From Corynebacterium sp. MSK008 (GTDB lineage Bacteria > Actinomycetota > Actinomycetes > Mycobacteriales > Mycobacteriaceae): 64,000 bases of DNA. Location: NCBI RefSeq assembly GCF_030232585.1, contig NZ_JASPJX010000002.1:186001-250000 (forward strand), given 5' to 3'. Below the pieces are notes generated by a model. That model worked only from the letters and a program-made list of their open reading frames with translations. It ran no database searches and was not told the origin of the DNA. How positions within the stretch are numbered: the stretch's first letter is position 1; each line of letters begins with the position of its first letter. Shown here in pieces: positions 17,291 through 26,261 of the stretch. The position numbers and the translations under genes were made by a program.

Positions 17291-19128
17291 CTACTGCCAG
17301 GGCAGCTCGATACCGAGTTGCGGCGCCAACGCCACCACGCCGATGCCCACGACCGCCAGCGCGGCCAGCACACCAAGCACGACCGCCGCAGTGTTGGTTT
17401 CGGTGGTGGTGTACTGCGCCAGCGTCGGGCGCTGCGCGTTGACCTGCGCCAGCTCAGCTTCGGCTTCGGCGACGTAGTCCTCGGCCTCGTCGAGGGTCAT
17501 CTGCTCGGCGGCGGAAAGCTCGTACGCGTCCTCGACACCCTGCTCTGCATCGGCCAGGCGCTCCCGGGCGGACTCCACTGCCGCCGCCAGCGCGTCCTGG
17601 TCTGCGGCCTGCGCCCACGCGAGCTCAGCCTCTGCAGCATCCTTCGCATCCGTGGCCTCAGCCTCGGCGCGCGCGAGCGCATCCCGCTCGCCTTCTAGGC
17701 GCTGCTGCCAATCGACGGCACTCCGCAACCGCCGCTCAGCGTCCTCCAGCGCGCCTGCGGCCTGCGCCAACGCCTCCTGTGTGGCGGCGTCTTGCTGCTC
17801 GGCAGCGTCGAGGTCCAGCTGCGCGGTGGAAACTCCAGCCTCGTTGATGGAGAGCTCGGCGGCGTAGTCGTGCGAGACCGCCACGCCGAGCCTGCTGGTC
17901 GTGCGGGCCGGGATGGCGCGGATCTTGTCGCGCTTCAGGCCGTCGTAGCTCGGGTTCGCGCGCCTGCGATCGCCCAGGTCGACCGTGAGCTCGGGGGTGC
18001 GCAGCGCCTCGCGAGCGCCGGTGGAAACGTAATACGGCACCCCACTCGCGTTAGCCTTCTGCGAGCCGCCGTCCGGGCCGAATGTGTGGGACGTGGTCGG
18101 GTAGGACAGTTTGTAGAACTGCATTGTGGCAAACGCTTGGCCGTTGGGCGCGACCCGCACACCGACGCCGATGCCGGTCTGACTCGAGTCGAGCATGCCT
18201 TCGTTGTGCCCCGACGTGGAGTTGCGCCATTGAGTGAACAGCGCCTCGGGAAGCTCTGCCCACTGCGTGCGGTCCGCGGTAGCCGGGGAGACATCTGGCC
18301 AGCCGAGCCAGTTGTACGCGATGTTTTCCCCGCTGTGCCCGTAAGCCTCGAACTCGGCGTGACGGAAGTAGTCGTTGCCGCCGCGCTGCATGTCGGCGGA
18401 CATCACGCCGCTCCAGTCGCGGGCGTTGTCGTTGAACACGTCGTGGCTGACCAGCGGGTGCATGCCGTGGCGCTCGCGGTACTCGTTGGTGATCTCCACA
18501 ACCGCGTCCGCGACCAGCCGCTCCCAGTCCTCCTGGGTGTAGTCGGCGCCGGCGGCCTCGCGGGCCTGGGCGTCGGCGAGTTTGGCCTGCGCGGAATCCG
18601 CGGCCTGCTGTTTGTCGGCCTTCTCGGCCGCAGCGGCGGTTGCCGTTTCGTTTGCCGTGGCGGCCGTTTCCTCCGCAAAGGTGACGTCCTCGGCGAGGGC
18701 GGCGGTGTCTTCCTCCGCCGCAGTGAGCGCCTCTTGCTTTGCGACGAGCTCCCGCTCCGCCTCCTTCAGCACTTCCTCGGCGGCGTCCAGCTCTGCCTTG
18801 CGCTGGTCCACATCGGCGCGCGCGAGCTCAGCTTCAGCCGCGGTCAGCGCAGCCTCCGCCTCCTCGACTGCTGCTTCCGCGTTTCGCACGGCGGCGTTCG
18901 CAGCGTCGCGCTGCGCCTTCGCTGCTTTGGCGTCGCGTTCGGCCTGTTGGAGGGAGGCGGATGCGTCGCTAAAAAGCGGCTGCCACTTTGCGGTCGCTTT
19001 GTCGAATCCTTGCTGGTCGACGGTGGTGGTAGAACTTCCAGACGACTGCGCCTCAGCGACGGGACATGAACAGTGCTGACGGCGAGCGCGCAGGCGAGCG
19101 TGGCAGTTGCGATGCGGGAACGGGACAT
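17291..19128 (-). pseudogene. CAP-domain coiled-coil surface protein, frameshifted in the signal peptide
   Basis: The main frame (17291-18889 and upstream) encodes an Ala/Glu-rich coiled coil, a CAP/SCP domain (EITNEYRERHGMHPLV, HAEFEAYGHSGENIAY, STSGHNEGML), a second coiled coil and a C-terminal helix (AAVVLGVLAALAVVGIGVVAL). The only plausible signal peptide, MSRSRIATATLACALAVST from ATG 19128, is in another frame. Adding one base around 19055-19075 joins it to VAEAQSSGSS, giving a normal AEA-Q cleavage site. So a one-base deletion, a programmed or phase-variable shift, or a sequencing error separates the export signal from the body. Intact, it would be a wall-associated protein of about 612 residues. 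Confidence 0.7.
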
Positions 19129-19256
19129 GGTGGTGCGATCCTTCGGGACACAGGCCAAACGGTGACGATTTAAAAATCTAGATCACCAAAACCTGGCAAA
19201 CAACTGGATGTTCGGTGGGGGTACCGCAGATCCTCCCGATCAAACGGTGAACTACA

Positions 19257-19326
19257 CAGATGGTGAATGGAGGATGGTGAATCCGCGAAAATTTTCGGAT
19301 TTTCACCATTAGCCTTTCACCATCTG
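19257..19326. repeat. Long imperfect inverted repeat built on GGTGAA units
   Basis: The left arm has CAGATGGTGAA and GATGGTGAATCCG; the right arm has CGGATTTTCACCATT and TTTCACCATCTG, around an A/T core (CGAAAATTTT). Each arm holds two GATGGTGAA-type units. It lies in the 335-bp gap 19129-19463 between the divergent CAP and transporter genes. The gap also contains one CGTCGATAGGC motif (19405-19415); I see no gene in it. Confidence 0.75.
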
Positions 19327-19463
19327 CGCGCTCGGTGGCGCTGCTGGCGTGGTCGCGCCGGGAACCGCAGCCGACACTGCGCCATCGGGCACCAACCGGA
19401 GGGGCGTCGATAGGCGAATGCAAAACACCGCTCCCAACAGCACCACGCGTAACCTAAACAAGC

Positions 19464-20825
19464 ATGACTAACGCCGAGCTGCCGGAGCAGCACAGCGACG
19501 AGCACCTCGAGCTCTCGCGCCAAGAATTCGACCGGGAGAACCTCTCGGACGCCGACATCGAGCAGATCAAGGAGCAGCGCGAGGGCGACGAACCGGAGGG
19601 CTCGTTCATGCGCTGGGTGATCACGCTGTTCGGCACCGGCGTGGGCGCGGGCATCCTGTTCCTTCCCATCAACGCAGGTAGCTTCGGGTTTTGGCCGTTG
19701 GTGATTGCCACGCTGCTGATCGGCCCGATGGTGTTTTTCTCCCACCGCACCTACGCGCGCATCGTTTCCGCCTCCCCGGTGAAGGGGCTGGATGTACTGC
19801 AGGTGATCACGGCGCTGACCGGCCGCAAGCGCGGACTCGCCTCGGCGCTGGTGTACTGGCTGGGCATTTACCCCACGGTGCTGATCTACGCCATCTCCAT
19901 CACCAACACGCTGGACAGTTTCATTGTGAACCAGCTCGGTGGCCCGGGGGTGAGCCGGTGGGTGCTGGCCACGGTCTCGGCGGGGTTGATGACGGGCGCG
20001 TACGCCTTCGGCAAGAAACTCACCCTGTGGCTGGCCAACGTTTTGGTGTATCCGCTGATCATCGCGCTGGCAGCGGTGTCGTTCTACCTGATTCCGAGCT
20101 GGGACTTCGCCAGCTTCCGCGACTACGAATCCTCTTATTCGGTGTGGCAGGGCCTACTGCTGATCCTGCCGGTGCTGGTGTTTTCCTTCAGCCACATGGC
20201 GGCGCTGAGCCAGTTCGCGCTGGATGTGCAAAAGAAGACGGACGGCGACGTCGCCGCCACGGAGCGCGAGGTGTCCAAGGTGGAGATGATCACCGCCGCG
20301 ATGCTGGTCACTTTCACCATGTTCTTCGTCTGGTCGTGCGCGCTGTCCCTGGGCGCGGACGGTATGGACGCCGCGCGCGAGGAGAATGTGCCGGTGCTGT
20401 CGTACCTGGCCAATGAGACCAACGCGCCGTTTATGGCGTGGATCAGCCCCATCATCGCCATCGCGGCGATCATCACCTCCTACTTCGGCCACTTGCTCGG
20501 TACGGAGGAGGGCACTGCGTACCTGCTGCGCAGTGTGGCGCCGAACTTTGCGGCTCGCTTCTCGACGTCCACGCTTCGCCTCACCGTCAACATCTTCGTG
20601 TTTATCACCGCAGTGATTGTTGCCGTGTTGAACCCGTCGATCCTGGACATGATCTCCGTGGTCGGCGGCGTGTTTGTGGCGTTTTTGGTGTACATCATGC
20701 CGGTGCTGCTGTTTAACAAGGCCACCGCGTTCAAGCACTACGCCCGCCGCCCCGACACCATCTTCGTGTTTGTCGTGGGCGTGGTGATCATGGGCGTGAC
20801 GGTGTGGGACATCGTCGCGGGGTAG
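19464..20825 (+). CDS. SdaC-like HAAAP amino acid transporter (paralogue 1)
   Basis: 453 residues. An acidic N-terminal tail of about 45 residues precedes about 11 membrane helices. The family signature GAGILFLPINAGSFGFWP opens helix 1, and SHRTYARIVSASPVKGLDVLQV follows helix 2. This matches the hydroxy/aromatic amino acid permease family (serine/threonine SdaC group, COG0814), which uses proton or sodium symport. Substrate specificity cannot be read. Close paralogues lie at 35043 and 38613. It is monocistronic and flanked by the inverted repeats at 19257 and 20838, the latter just after its stop. Confidence 0.85.
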   Translation: MTNAELPEQHSDEHLELSRQEFDRENLSDADIEQIKEQREGDEPEGSFMRWVITLFGTGVGAGILFLPINAGSFGFWPLVIATLLIGPMVFFSHRTYARIVSASPVKGLDVLQVITALTGRKRGLASALVYWLGIYPTVLIYAISITNTLDSFIVNQLGGPGVSRWVLATVSAGLMTGAYAFGKKLTLWLANVLVYPLIIALAAVSFYLIPSWDFASFRDYESSYSVWQGLLLILPVLVFSFSHMAALSQFALDVQKKTDGDVAATEREVSKVEMITAAMLVTFTMFFVWSCALSLGADGMDAAREENVPVLSYLANETNAPFMAWISPIIAIAAIITSYFGHLLGTEEGTAYLLRSVAPNFAARFSTSTLRLTVNIFVFITAVIVAVLNPSILDMISVVGGVFVAFLVYIMPVLLFNKATAFKHYARRPDTIFVFVVGVVIMGVTVWDIVAG

Positions 20826-20837
20826 GGGTTTTCGCCC

Positions 20838-20937
20838 CCGAAAAGATATAGAAAGATATCGGAACAATTCGCTGACCAGGCGAAACGGTGAAAAACGGGC
20901 CGTATTCACCTTGCTATATCTTTTCTATATCTTTCGG
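20838..20937. repeat. Long inverted repeat with nested hairpin between transporter and phosphoesterase
   Basis: The outer arms are CCGAAAAGATATAGAAAGATAT (20838-20859) and CTATATCTTTTCTATATCTTTCGG (20914-20937). A nested GGTGAA/TTCACC hairpin (around 20887-20910) sits inside. The arms are far more A/T-rich than the surroundings. It may act as a terminator for the transporter gene or as a mobile palindromic element; it has no clear T-tract. Confidence 0.7.
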
Positions 20938-21095
20938 AACCGAAAAATGGGTCCAAAAAGAATTCCCTGGGGAAACGCGACAGGGGCGACGCGTGGGCGT
21001 CGATAAGCATAAGTTTCACCTGAACTTCACCTCAGCGAAACCTGAGGGCGCTACGTTTCGGACTGTCTACCGCCCCTGCGAAACGAAGGACCGCC

Positions 21096-23381
21096 ATGCG
21101 CAAGCACGTCGCCGTAATCACCGCCCTTGCCCTGCTCACCCCAGTTCCTGTCGCCAACGCGGAGGATCTCGCCTCCCGCTTCACCCTCGGCGTTATGCCG
21201 GACACCCAGTTCTACTCTCGCTATGGCACCGAGGCCGCTGGCGACATCTTCGGCGACCGCTACGGCACCAACCCGTTTGATGTGCAGACCGAGTTCCTGG
21301 CCGAAAACCACAAGAAGCTGGGCACGCAGTTTGTCACCCACCTGGGCGACGTGGTGGACCAGCCGGAAGACCGCGCCAGCTGGGACATCGCGGACCGCGC
21401 GATGAAAACGCTCGAGGACGCCGGAGTGAACTACTCCGTGCTGCCGGGCAACCACGACCTGACCATGTTCGACGGGAAATCCGCTTTCACCGAGTACTTC
21501 CCGGAGGAGCGCGCGAAGAAGAACTCCACGTACATGGGCCGCACCGCCTCCACGGAGATCCACAACGGCGGTGACGGCTACGCCTTCCCGGGCCAGAGCG
21601 TGGACTCGGAGTACCACATCTTCGAGGCTGAGGGGCAGAAGTACCTGGTGCTCGCGCTTGGTTTCCGCGCCAACGACGAAACGCTGGAGTGGGCGCAGCA
21701 GGTCATCGATAGCCACCCGGAGCTGCCCGTGATCCTCACCGCGCACGAGATCTCGGGTATCAACGGCGATGGCTCCACCTACTTCACCAAGGAGTACGGC
21801 GAGCACCTCTGGAACACGCTGATCCGTAAAAACGACCAGATCTTCCTCACCATCGCCGGCCACCACCATGGTGCGGGCTACCACGTGGAGAAGAACGACG
21901 CTGGTCACGACGTGATCAACATCCTGCAGGACTACCAGATGGCCTACCTGGGCGGCAACGGCCTGATGGGCCAGCTGCAGTTCGACCTGACCAACAACCA
22001 GCTCGAGATGCTCGCGTACTCGCCGTGGGTGAAGTCCAAGAAGTACGAGCAGCTGACATCTTTCGACCACCTGATCATGGAGGGCGAGGGCGACTCCTAC
22101 ACCATCGATTTCGACTTCGCGGAGCGTTTCAAGGCGTTCGCCCCTTCGTTTACGGCCGGCGACGCGAACGACCCGGACTACAACGAAGCGCTGAAGCAGA
22201 CCATCACCGACGGCTACAAGGCCTACGAGGTCACCGAGAAGGACAAGCCGAAGGACGAGCAAGATTACGCCTACGTGGACGGTACCGTCGTGCACTGGCG
22301 TCCGGGCCAGACGAAGGTCGAGGGCACATTGCTTAACGACGGCGAAGCCGCCCCCGCCGGCGCCGTCATCCCCGACGTCGCTGGAGGCGACGACATGACC
22401 CGCGCACGCCACCGCATCGCGGCAGGCGCCGACGCGGTGACCTTCTCCGACGACAAGCACCCGCTGTCTTCAGACCGCGGCTCCCTGCGCTGGAAAGACC
22501 CGAAGTTCAAGCACTCCACCGCCTGGTTCGAAACCGCCACCGGCGCCGACATCAACTCGGAGGAGTTTGAAAACGGCTACACCGTGGAGGCCTTCCTCAA
22601 GCTCGACGAGGACTGGAACGCCGACAACAACAAGTGGTCCAACGCCCTGATCCGCGACGCCTCCGGCACCATCACCCACCCGGAAAGCGAGGACGGCGAC
22701 CCGATCCAGATGCTCGGCGTGTCCAGCCTGCGCGAGCTGCGCTGGTACTCCTACGGCGAAAACGGCGAGGGCTTCTCCAACTGGACCCACGAGGTGCCGA
22801 AGGGCAAGTGGATGCACATCGCCGTGGTCAACGACCCGGCAGACAAGTCCGTGACCATGTACGTGGACGGCTCCCCGATCCTGCGCGACGGCTACGGCCC
22901 GCTGGGCATGGGCGGCAACGGCGACAAGTGGCTTCTGGGCACCTCCGCCTGGGACAACGACAAGGTCGACGGCTGGTTCGGCAACATCGGCGAGATCCGC
23001 ATGGTGGACCACCCGATCGGTCCGGACCAGTGGCTGACCGCCCGCGGCAAGGCACCGGCCCCGACGACCGCGCCGACCACCACGGCCGCTCCCGCTGCGC
23101 CGGTGACAACCACCGTTTCGGTGCCGACCACCGTCACCAGCACCATCTCCGGAACGCCGAGCACCGCCACCACCACCGTGGCAGTGCCGACCACCGTCAC
23201 CGCCGAGCCGAAGCCAGCAGAGGATCAGGACGGCTCCTCCAACGTGGGTAGCAGCATCGGCGCCTTCGCCGGCGGCGTGCTGGTGGGCGTGCTTGGCCTG
23301 CTCGCAGCAGTGCTCGCCGGCGCGGGCGGCGCGTTCCAGTGGGTGCTGGATCAGCTGCGACCGTTCCTGCCTCAGATGTAG
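21096..23381 (+). CDS. Secreted metallophosphoesterase with LamG-like domain and C-terminal anchor
   Basis: 761 residues, with a signal peptide (MRKHVAVITALALLTPVPVANA). A calcineurin-like phosphoesterase domain follows: MPDTQFYS, THLGDVVDQ, VLPGNHD, a histidine in TAHEISG, and GHHHGAG, covering all five metal-binding blocks. Residues about 440-640 look like a concanavalin/LamG fold (YTVEAFLKLDEDW, KWMHIAVVNDPADKSVTMYVDG, NIGEIRMVDHPI). Then come a Thr/Pro/Val stalk (TTTAAP, TTVTSTISG repeats) and a hydrophobic C-terminal helix without LPxTG. It probably hydrolyses extracellular phosphoesters at the cell envelope. An AAGGA site precedes the ATG. Confidence 0.85.
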   Translation: MRKHVAVITALALLTPVPVANAEDLASRFTLGVMPDTQFYSRYGTEAAGDIFGDRYGTNPFDVQTEFLAENHKKLGTQFVTHLGDVVDQPEDRASWDIADRAMKTLEDAGVNYSVLPGNHDLTMFDGKSAFTEYFPEERAKKNSTYMGRTASTEIHNGGDGYAFPGQSVDSEYHIFEAEGQKYLVLALGFRANDETLEWAQQVIDSHPELPVILTAHEISGINGDGSTYFTKEYGEHLWNTLIRKNDQIFLTIAGHHHGAGYHVEKNDAGHDVINILQDYQMAYLGGNGLMGQLQFDLTNNQLEMLAYSPWVKSKKYEQLTSFDHLIMEGEGDSYTIDFDFAERFKAFAPSFTAGDANDPDYNEALKQTITDGYKAYEVTEKDKPKDEQDYAYVDGTVVHWRPGQTKVEGTLLNDGEAAPAGAVIPDVAGGDDMTRARHRIAAGADAVTFSDDKHPLSSDRGSLRWKDPKFKHSTAWFETATGADINSEEFENGYTVEAFLKLDEDWNADNNKWSNALIRDASGTITHPESEDGDPIQMLGVSSLRELRWYSYGENGEGFSNWTHEVPKGKWMHIAVVNDPADKSVTMYVDGSPILRDGYGPLGMGGNGDKWLLGTSAWDNDKVDGWFGNIGEIRMVDHPIGPDQWLTARGKAPAPTTAPTTTAAPAAPVTTTVSVPTTVTSTISGTPSTATTTVAVPTTVTAEPKPAEDQDGSSNVGSSIGAFAGGVLVGVLGLLAAVLAGAGGAFQWVLDQLRPFLPQM

Positions 23382-23390
23382 GTTCGCGGC

Positions 23391-24830
23391 CTAGACCTCG
23401 GCTGTCGCGGCGAAGAACGCCTCGGCGAACGTCGCCGGATCAGACAAGTCGATTCCGCACAGCTCCTGGATTCGTGCGATGCGGGAGCGGGCGGTGTGCC
23501 GGTGGATGCCTAACGCCTCCGCGGTGTGGGCCAGTTGCCCGCCTTGCTGCAAAAAAACGGTAAGCGTCCTGGCGTAGTCGGTTTGGTGTTTAGTGTCTTC
23601 TGTCTCGAGCACGCCAAATAGCTCTTTGCGTTGTGCCCGCAGTGCGTCGGCAACGGCGGGTTCGGTGAGCCAACTGGCACGTGAGGAGCCGGGAAGAGCA
23701 CTGTCGCCGAGCGCGAGTACACCGCACCGCGATTTCAGTGCGCGGATTTGCGCTTCGTCGAGGTCTGCGGCAGGCAACGGGCGGCTGACTGCGAGGCGCA
23801 CACGCTTGGCGGCAGCGCCGAGAGCAGCGAGAAGATCGGTGCCGTCTTGGTCTGGGTGGACCAATACCACCATGCTCAACGCGTCGAGCGGTGCCGCGTA
23901 CAGAAAATGCCCTTGCGTGTCGGCCGCGGTGTCTAACGCGTTGCGCGCCTGTTCGAGTGCACGCTTTCTATCTGCAGTGATGACAGCTGGGCGGGTGAGC
24001 CCGGAGTCGTCGATAGGCGTGTCGAAGCCCCGGGGCAGCAGCGCGGACCCGTCGCCGAGTCCGAAGCGTGATGAAAGTGCGAATGCGTTGAGCTCATTTC
24101 GTGCCGCGCGCAGCTCCGCGGGGCGTGCCAGCAGCATGTCTGCCAGGCCAGCGCAGTGGCGCAGCAGCGCGGCAGGGGGATGCTGGGCCGAGGTGACTTC
24201 CAGGGAATACGGGCGCTGCGGCCCTGATACCAAGCGGTGCTTTGAGGTGCGCATCCGCGAGCCGTCTTCCATTGCGCGTGCGTAGCCGGAAGACTCCCCG
24301 GCAGCGACGGGCGCCGCGCCGGGACCGGTGATTCGCACACTAGCGTCAAGCAGCTCCGCTGCCGTGCCGACCAACATGTCCAGTGAGCCTGGGATTGCCG
24401 CTCGGGTGAGACGTTCCTGGTCATCTATAAGCCGCTGCTGTTCGAGTTGGGCTCGACGACGCTGCTCTTGGTGGATGGCAGTCAGGATGGAAATAAACGG
24501 AATCTGCCGCGGAACTTCAAACAGTCCGATGCCGCGCCGACGGGCTGCTGCAATCACTTGCTCGGGTATGGAAGCGAACGTCAGGCCGGTGCCGAAGCCC
24601 ACCGCTACAGCGCCAGCATCCGACAGGTGGTCGATGTAGCGGCCGAGGTCTGTTTGGCTGTCCTTGAAAGCGATGCCCACGGTGAGCACGAGCGAGTCGG
24701 GTTGGATGAACTCGGTGGCGTCTTCAAGCTCGTTGGTCTGCGCCAGTGCGAAACTTCCTGCAGAAGGCGCGACAACCTGCCGTAATGCAAGCTCTGGTTT
24801 GTGCAATAGCCAGGTGAAACTCAGGTCCAT
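23391..24830 (-). CDS. gabR: PucR-type regulator divergent from gabT (GabR-like)
   Basis: 479 residues. The N-terminal PucR domain (about 1-125; SLVLTVGIAFKD, VAVGFGTGL, LFEVP) is followed by a GGDEF-like central region and a C-terminal HTH_30 (TLTVFLQQGGQLAHTAEALGIHRHTARSRIARI). In Corynebacterium glutamicum a PucR-type protein, GabR, activates the divergent GABA operon; the identical arrangement here supports the same role. The 117-bp intergenic region 24831-24947 should hold the shared promoters and its operator. The symbol rests on family and context, not on an alignment. Confidence 0.75.
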   Translation of the reverse strand: MDLSFTWLLHKPELALRQVVAPSAGSFALAQTNELEDATEFIQPDSLVLTVGIAFKDSQTDLGRYIDHLSDAGAVAVGFGTGLTFASIPEQVIAAARRRGIGLFEVPRQIPFISILTAIHQEQRRRAQLEQQRLIDDQERLTRAAIPGSLDMLVGTAAELLDASVRITGPGAAPVAAGESSGYARAMEDGSRMRTSKHRLVSGPQRPYSLEVTSAQHPPAALLRHCAGLADMLLARPAELRAARNELNAFALSSRFGLGDGSALLPRGFDTPIDDSGLTRPAVITADRKRALEQARNALDTAADTQGHFLYAAPLDALSMVVLVHPDQDGTDLLAALGAAAKRVRLAVSRPLPAADLDEAQIRALKSRCGVLALGDSALPGSSRASWLTEPAVADALRAQRKELFGVLETEDTKHQTDYARTLTVFLQQGGQLAHTAEALGIHRHTARSRIARIQELCGIDLSDPATFAEAFFAATAEV

Positions 24831-24947
24831 AGGGCTCCATTCCGTACAAGAAGCCGATCCAATATCGCCACACTGTACATGGCGCTAGTCATGAATGGTC
24901 CCCATACTGTGCTGCAACACTCTTATCCACTTCCTAAGGAGCGCAGC

Positions 24948-26261
24948 ATGCAAGATTTGAAGTACCACCTCCCGCAAGAACGCCGCGTGAGCACCGACGG
25001 GATGGGGCCAAAGAGCAAGGATTTGGACGCTCGCCGCCAGAGTGCTGTGGCGCGCGCCCTCTCCCCCGGGCTGCCTGGCTACGTGGTCGAGGGTGACGGC
25101 GGAGTGCTCGTGGACGCGGACGGCAATTCGTTCATCGACTTCGCCTCGGGCATCGCCGTGACCTCGGTCGGCGCGTCCAACGAGAAGGTTGCTACGGCGG
25201 TTGCGGAAGCTGCAGCGAAGTTCACCCACACCTCGTTCATGGTTTCGCCGTACGAGTCCTACGTCGCCGTGTGCGAGAAGCTCAACGAACTCACCCCAGG
25301 CGACTTTGCCAAGAAGTCCTTCCTGCTCAACTCCGGTGCAGAGGCTGTGGAAAACGCAGTGAAGGTGGCTCGTTCCTACACCGGAAAACCGGCGGTGGTG
25401 GTGTTCGACCGGGGCTACCACGGCCGCACCAATCTGACTATGGCCATGACAGCGAAGAACAAGCCGTACAAGACCAAGTTCGGCCCCTTCGCTTCTGATG
25501 TCCACCGGGTGCCGGGCTCCTACCCGCTTCACGACGGCCTGACGGGCCAAGAGGCTGCCGACCGCGCGATCAAAACCATCGAGCAGGAGATCGGCGCAGA
25601 AAACCTCGCCTGCGTGGTCATCGAGCCGATTCAGGGCGAGGGAGGCTTCATCGTTCCCGCGGAGGGGTTCTTGCCGGCGATTGCGCAGTGGTGCCGTGAC
25701 AACGACGTCGTCTTCGTCGCTGACGAAATCCAGGCCGGCTTTGCCCGCACCGGCGAATTGTTCTCCGTCAACCACGAGGGAGTGGAGCCGGACGTGATCA
25801 CCACCGCCAAGGGCATCGCTGGCGGCCTGCCGCTGTCCGGTGTGACTGGCCGTGCCGAGATCATCGACGCGCCCATCCCCGGCGCACTCGGCGGAACCTA
25901 CGGCGGCAACCCGGTCGCCTGCGCCGCAGCGCTCGCGGCCATCGAGGAGATGGAAACGCACGACCTGCCGGGGCGCGCACGCGAGATCGAGAAAATCGTG
26001 CGCACACATCTAGAGCCCCTGGTGGAGCTCGACGGTGTGCGGGAGCTGCGCGGCCGTGGCGCGATGATCGCGCTGGAGCTTGAGGATGGCGCGGCCACCG
26101 CAGACGTTGCTTCCGCATGCAAGGAGCAGGGGGTGTTGATCCTCACATGCGGTATGGACGGCAACGTCATCCGACTGCTGCCGTCGCTGGTGATCCCCGC
26201 GAATCTGCTTGTTGAGGGGCTGGAGATCCTCGCTGGCGCGATCAGGGAGCGTGTGGCGTAA
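24948..26261 (+). CDS. gabT: 4-aminobutyrate aminotransferase
   Basis: 437 residues from ATG 24948, chosen because TAAGGAG lies 8 bases upstream; the open frame runs 69 bp further. It is a class III PLP aminotransferase: NSGAEAVENAVKVAR binds the cofactor phosphate, FVADEIQAGFARTG carries the PLP-contacting Asp, and the Schiff-base lysine is in ITTAKGIAGG (near residue 288). It converts GABA plus 2-oxoglutarate to succinate semialdehyde plus glutamate. It is followed with no gap by the dehydrogenase gene. Related omega-aminotransferases (ornithine, beta-alanine) are alternatives, but the gabD neighbour favours GABA. Confidence 0.88.
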   Translation: MQDLKYHLPQERRVSTDGMGPKSKDLDARRQSAVARALSPGLPGYVVEGDGGVLVDADGNSFIDFASGIAVTSVGASNEKVATAVAEAAAKFTHTSFMVSPYESYVAVCEKLNELTPGDFAKKSFLLNSGAEAVENAVKVARSYTGKPAVVVFDRGYHGRTNLTMAMTAKNKPYKTKFGPFASDVHRVPGSYPLHDGLTGQEAADRAIKTIEQEIGAENLACVVIEPIQGEGGFIVPAEGFLPAIAQWCRDNDVVFVADEIQAGFARTGELFSVNHEGVEPDVITTAKGIAGGLPLSGVTGRAEIIDAPIPGALGGTYGGNPVACAAALAAIEEMETHDLPGRAREIEKIVRTHLEPLVELDGVRELRGRGAMIALELEDGAATADVASACKEQGVLILTCGMDGNVIRLLPSLVIPANLLVEGLEILAGAIRERVA

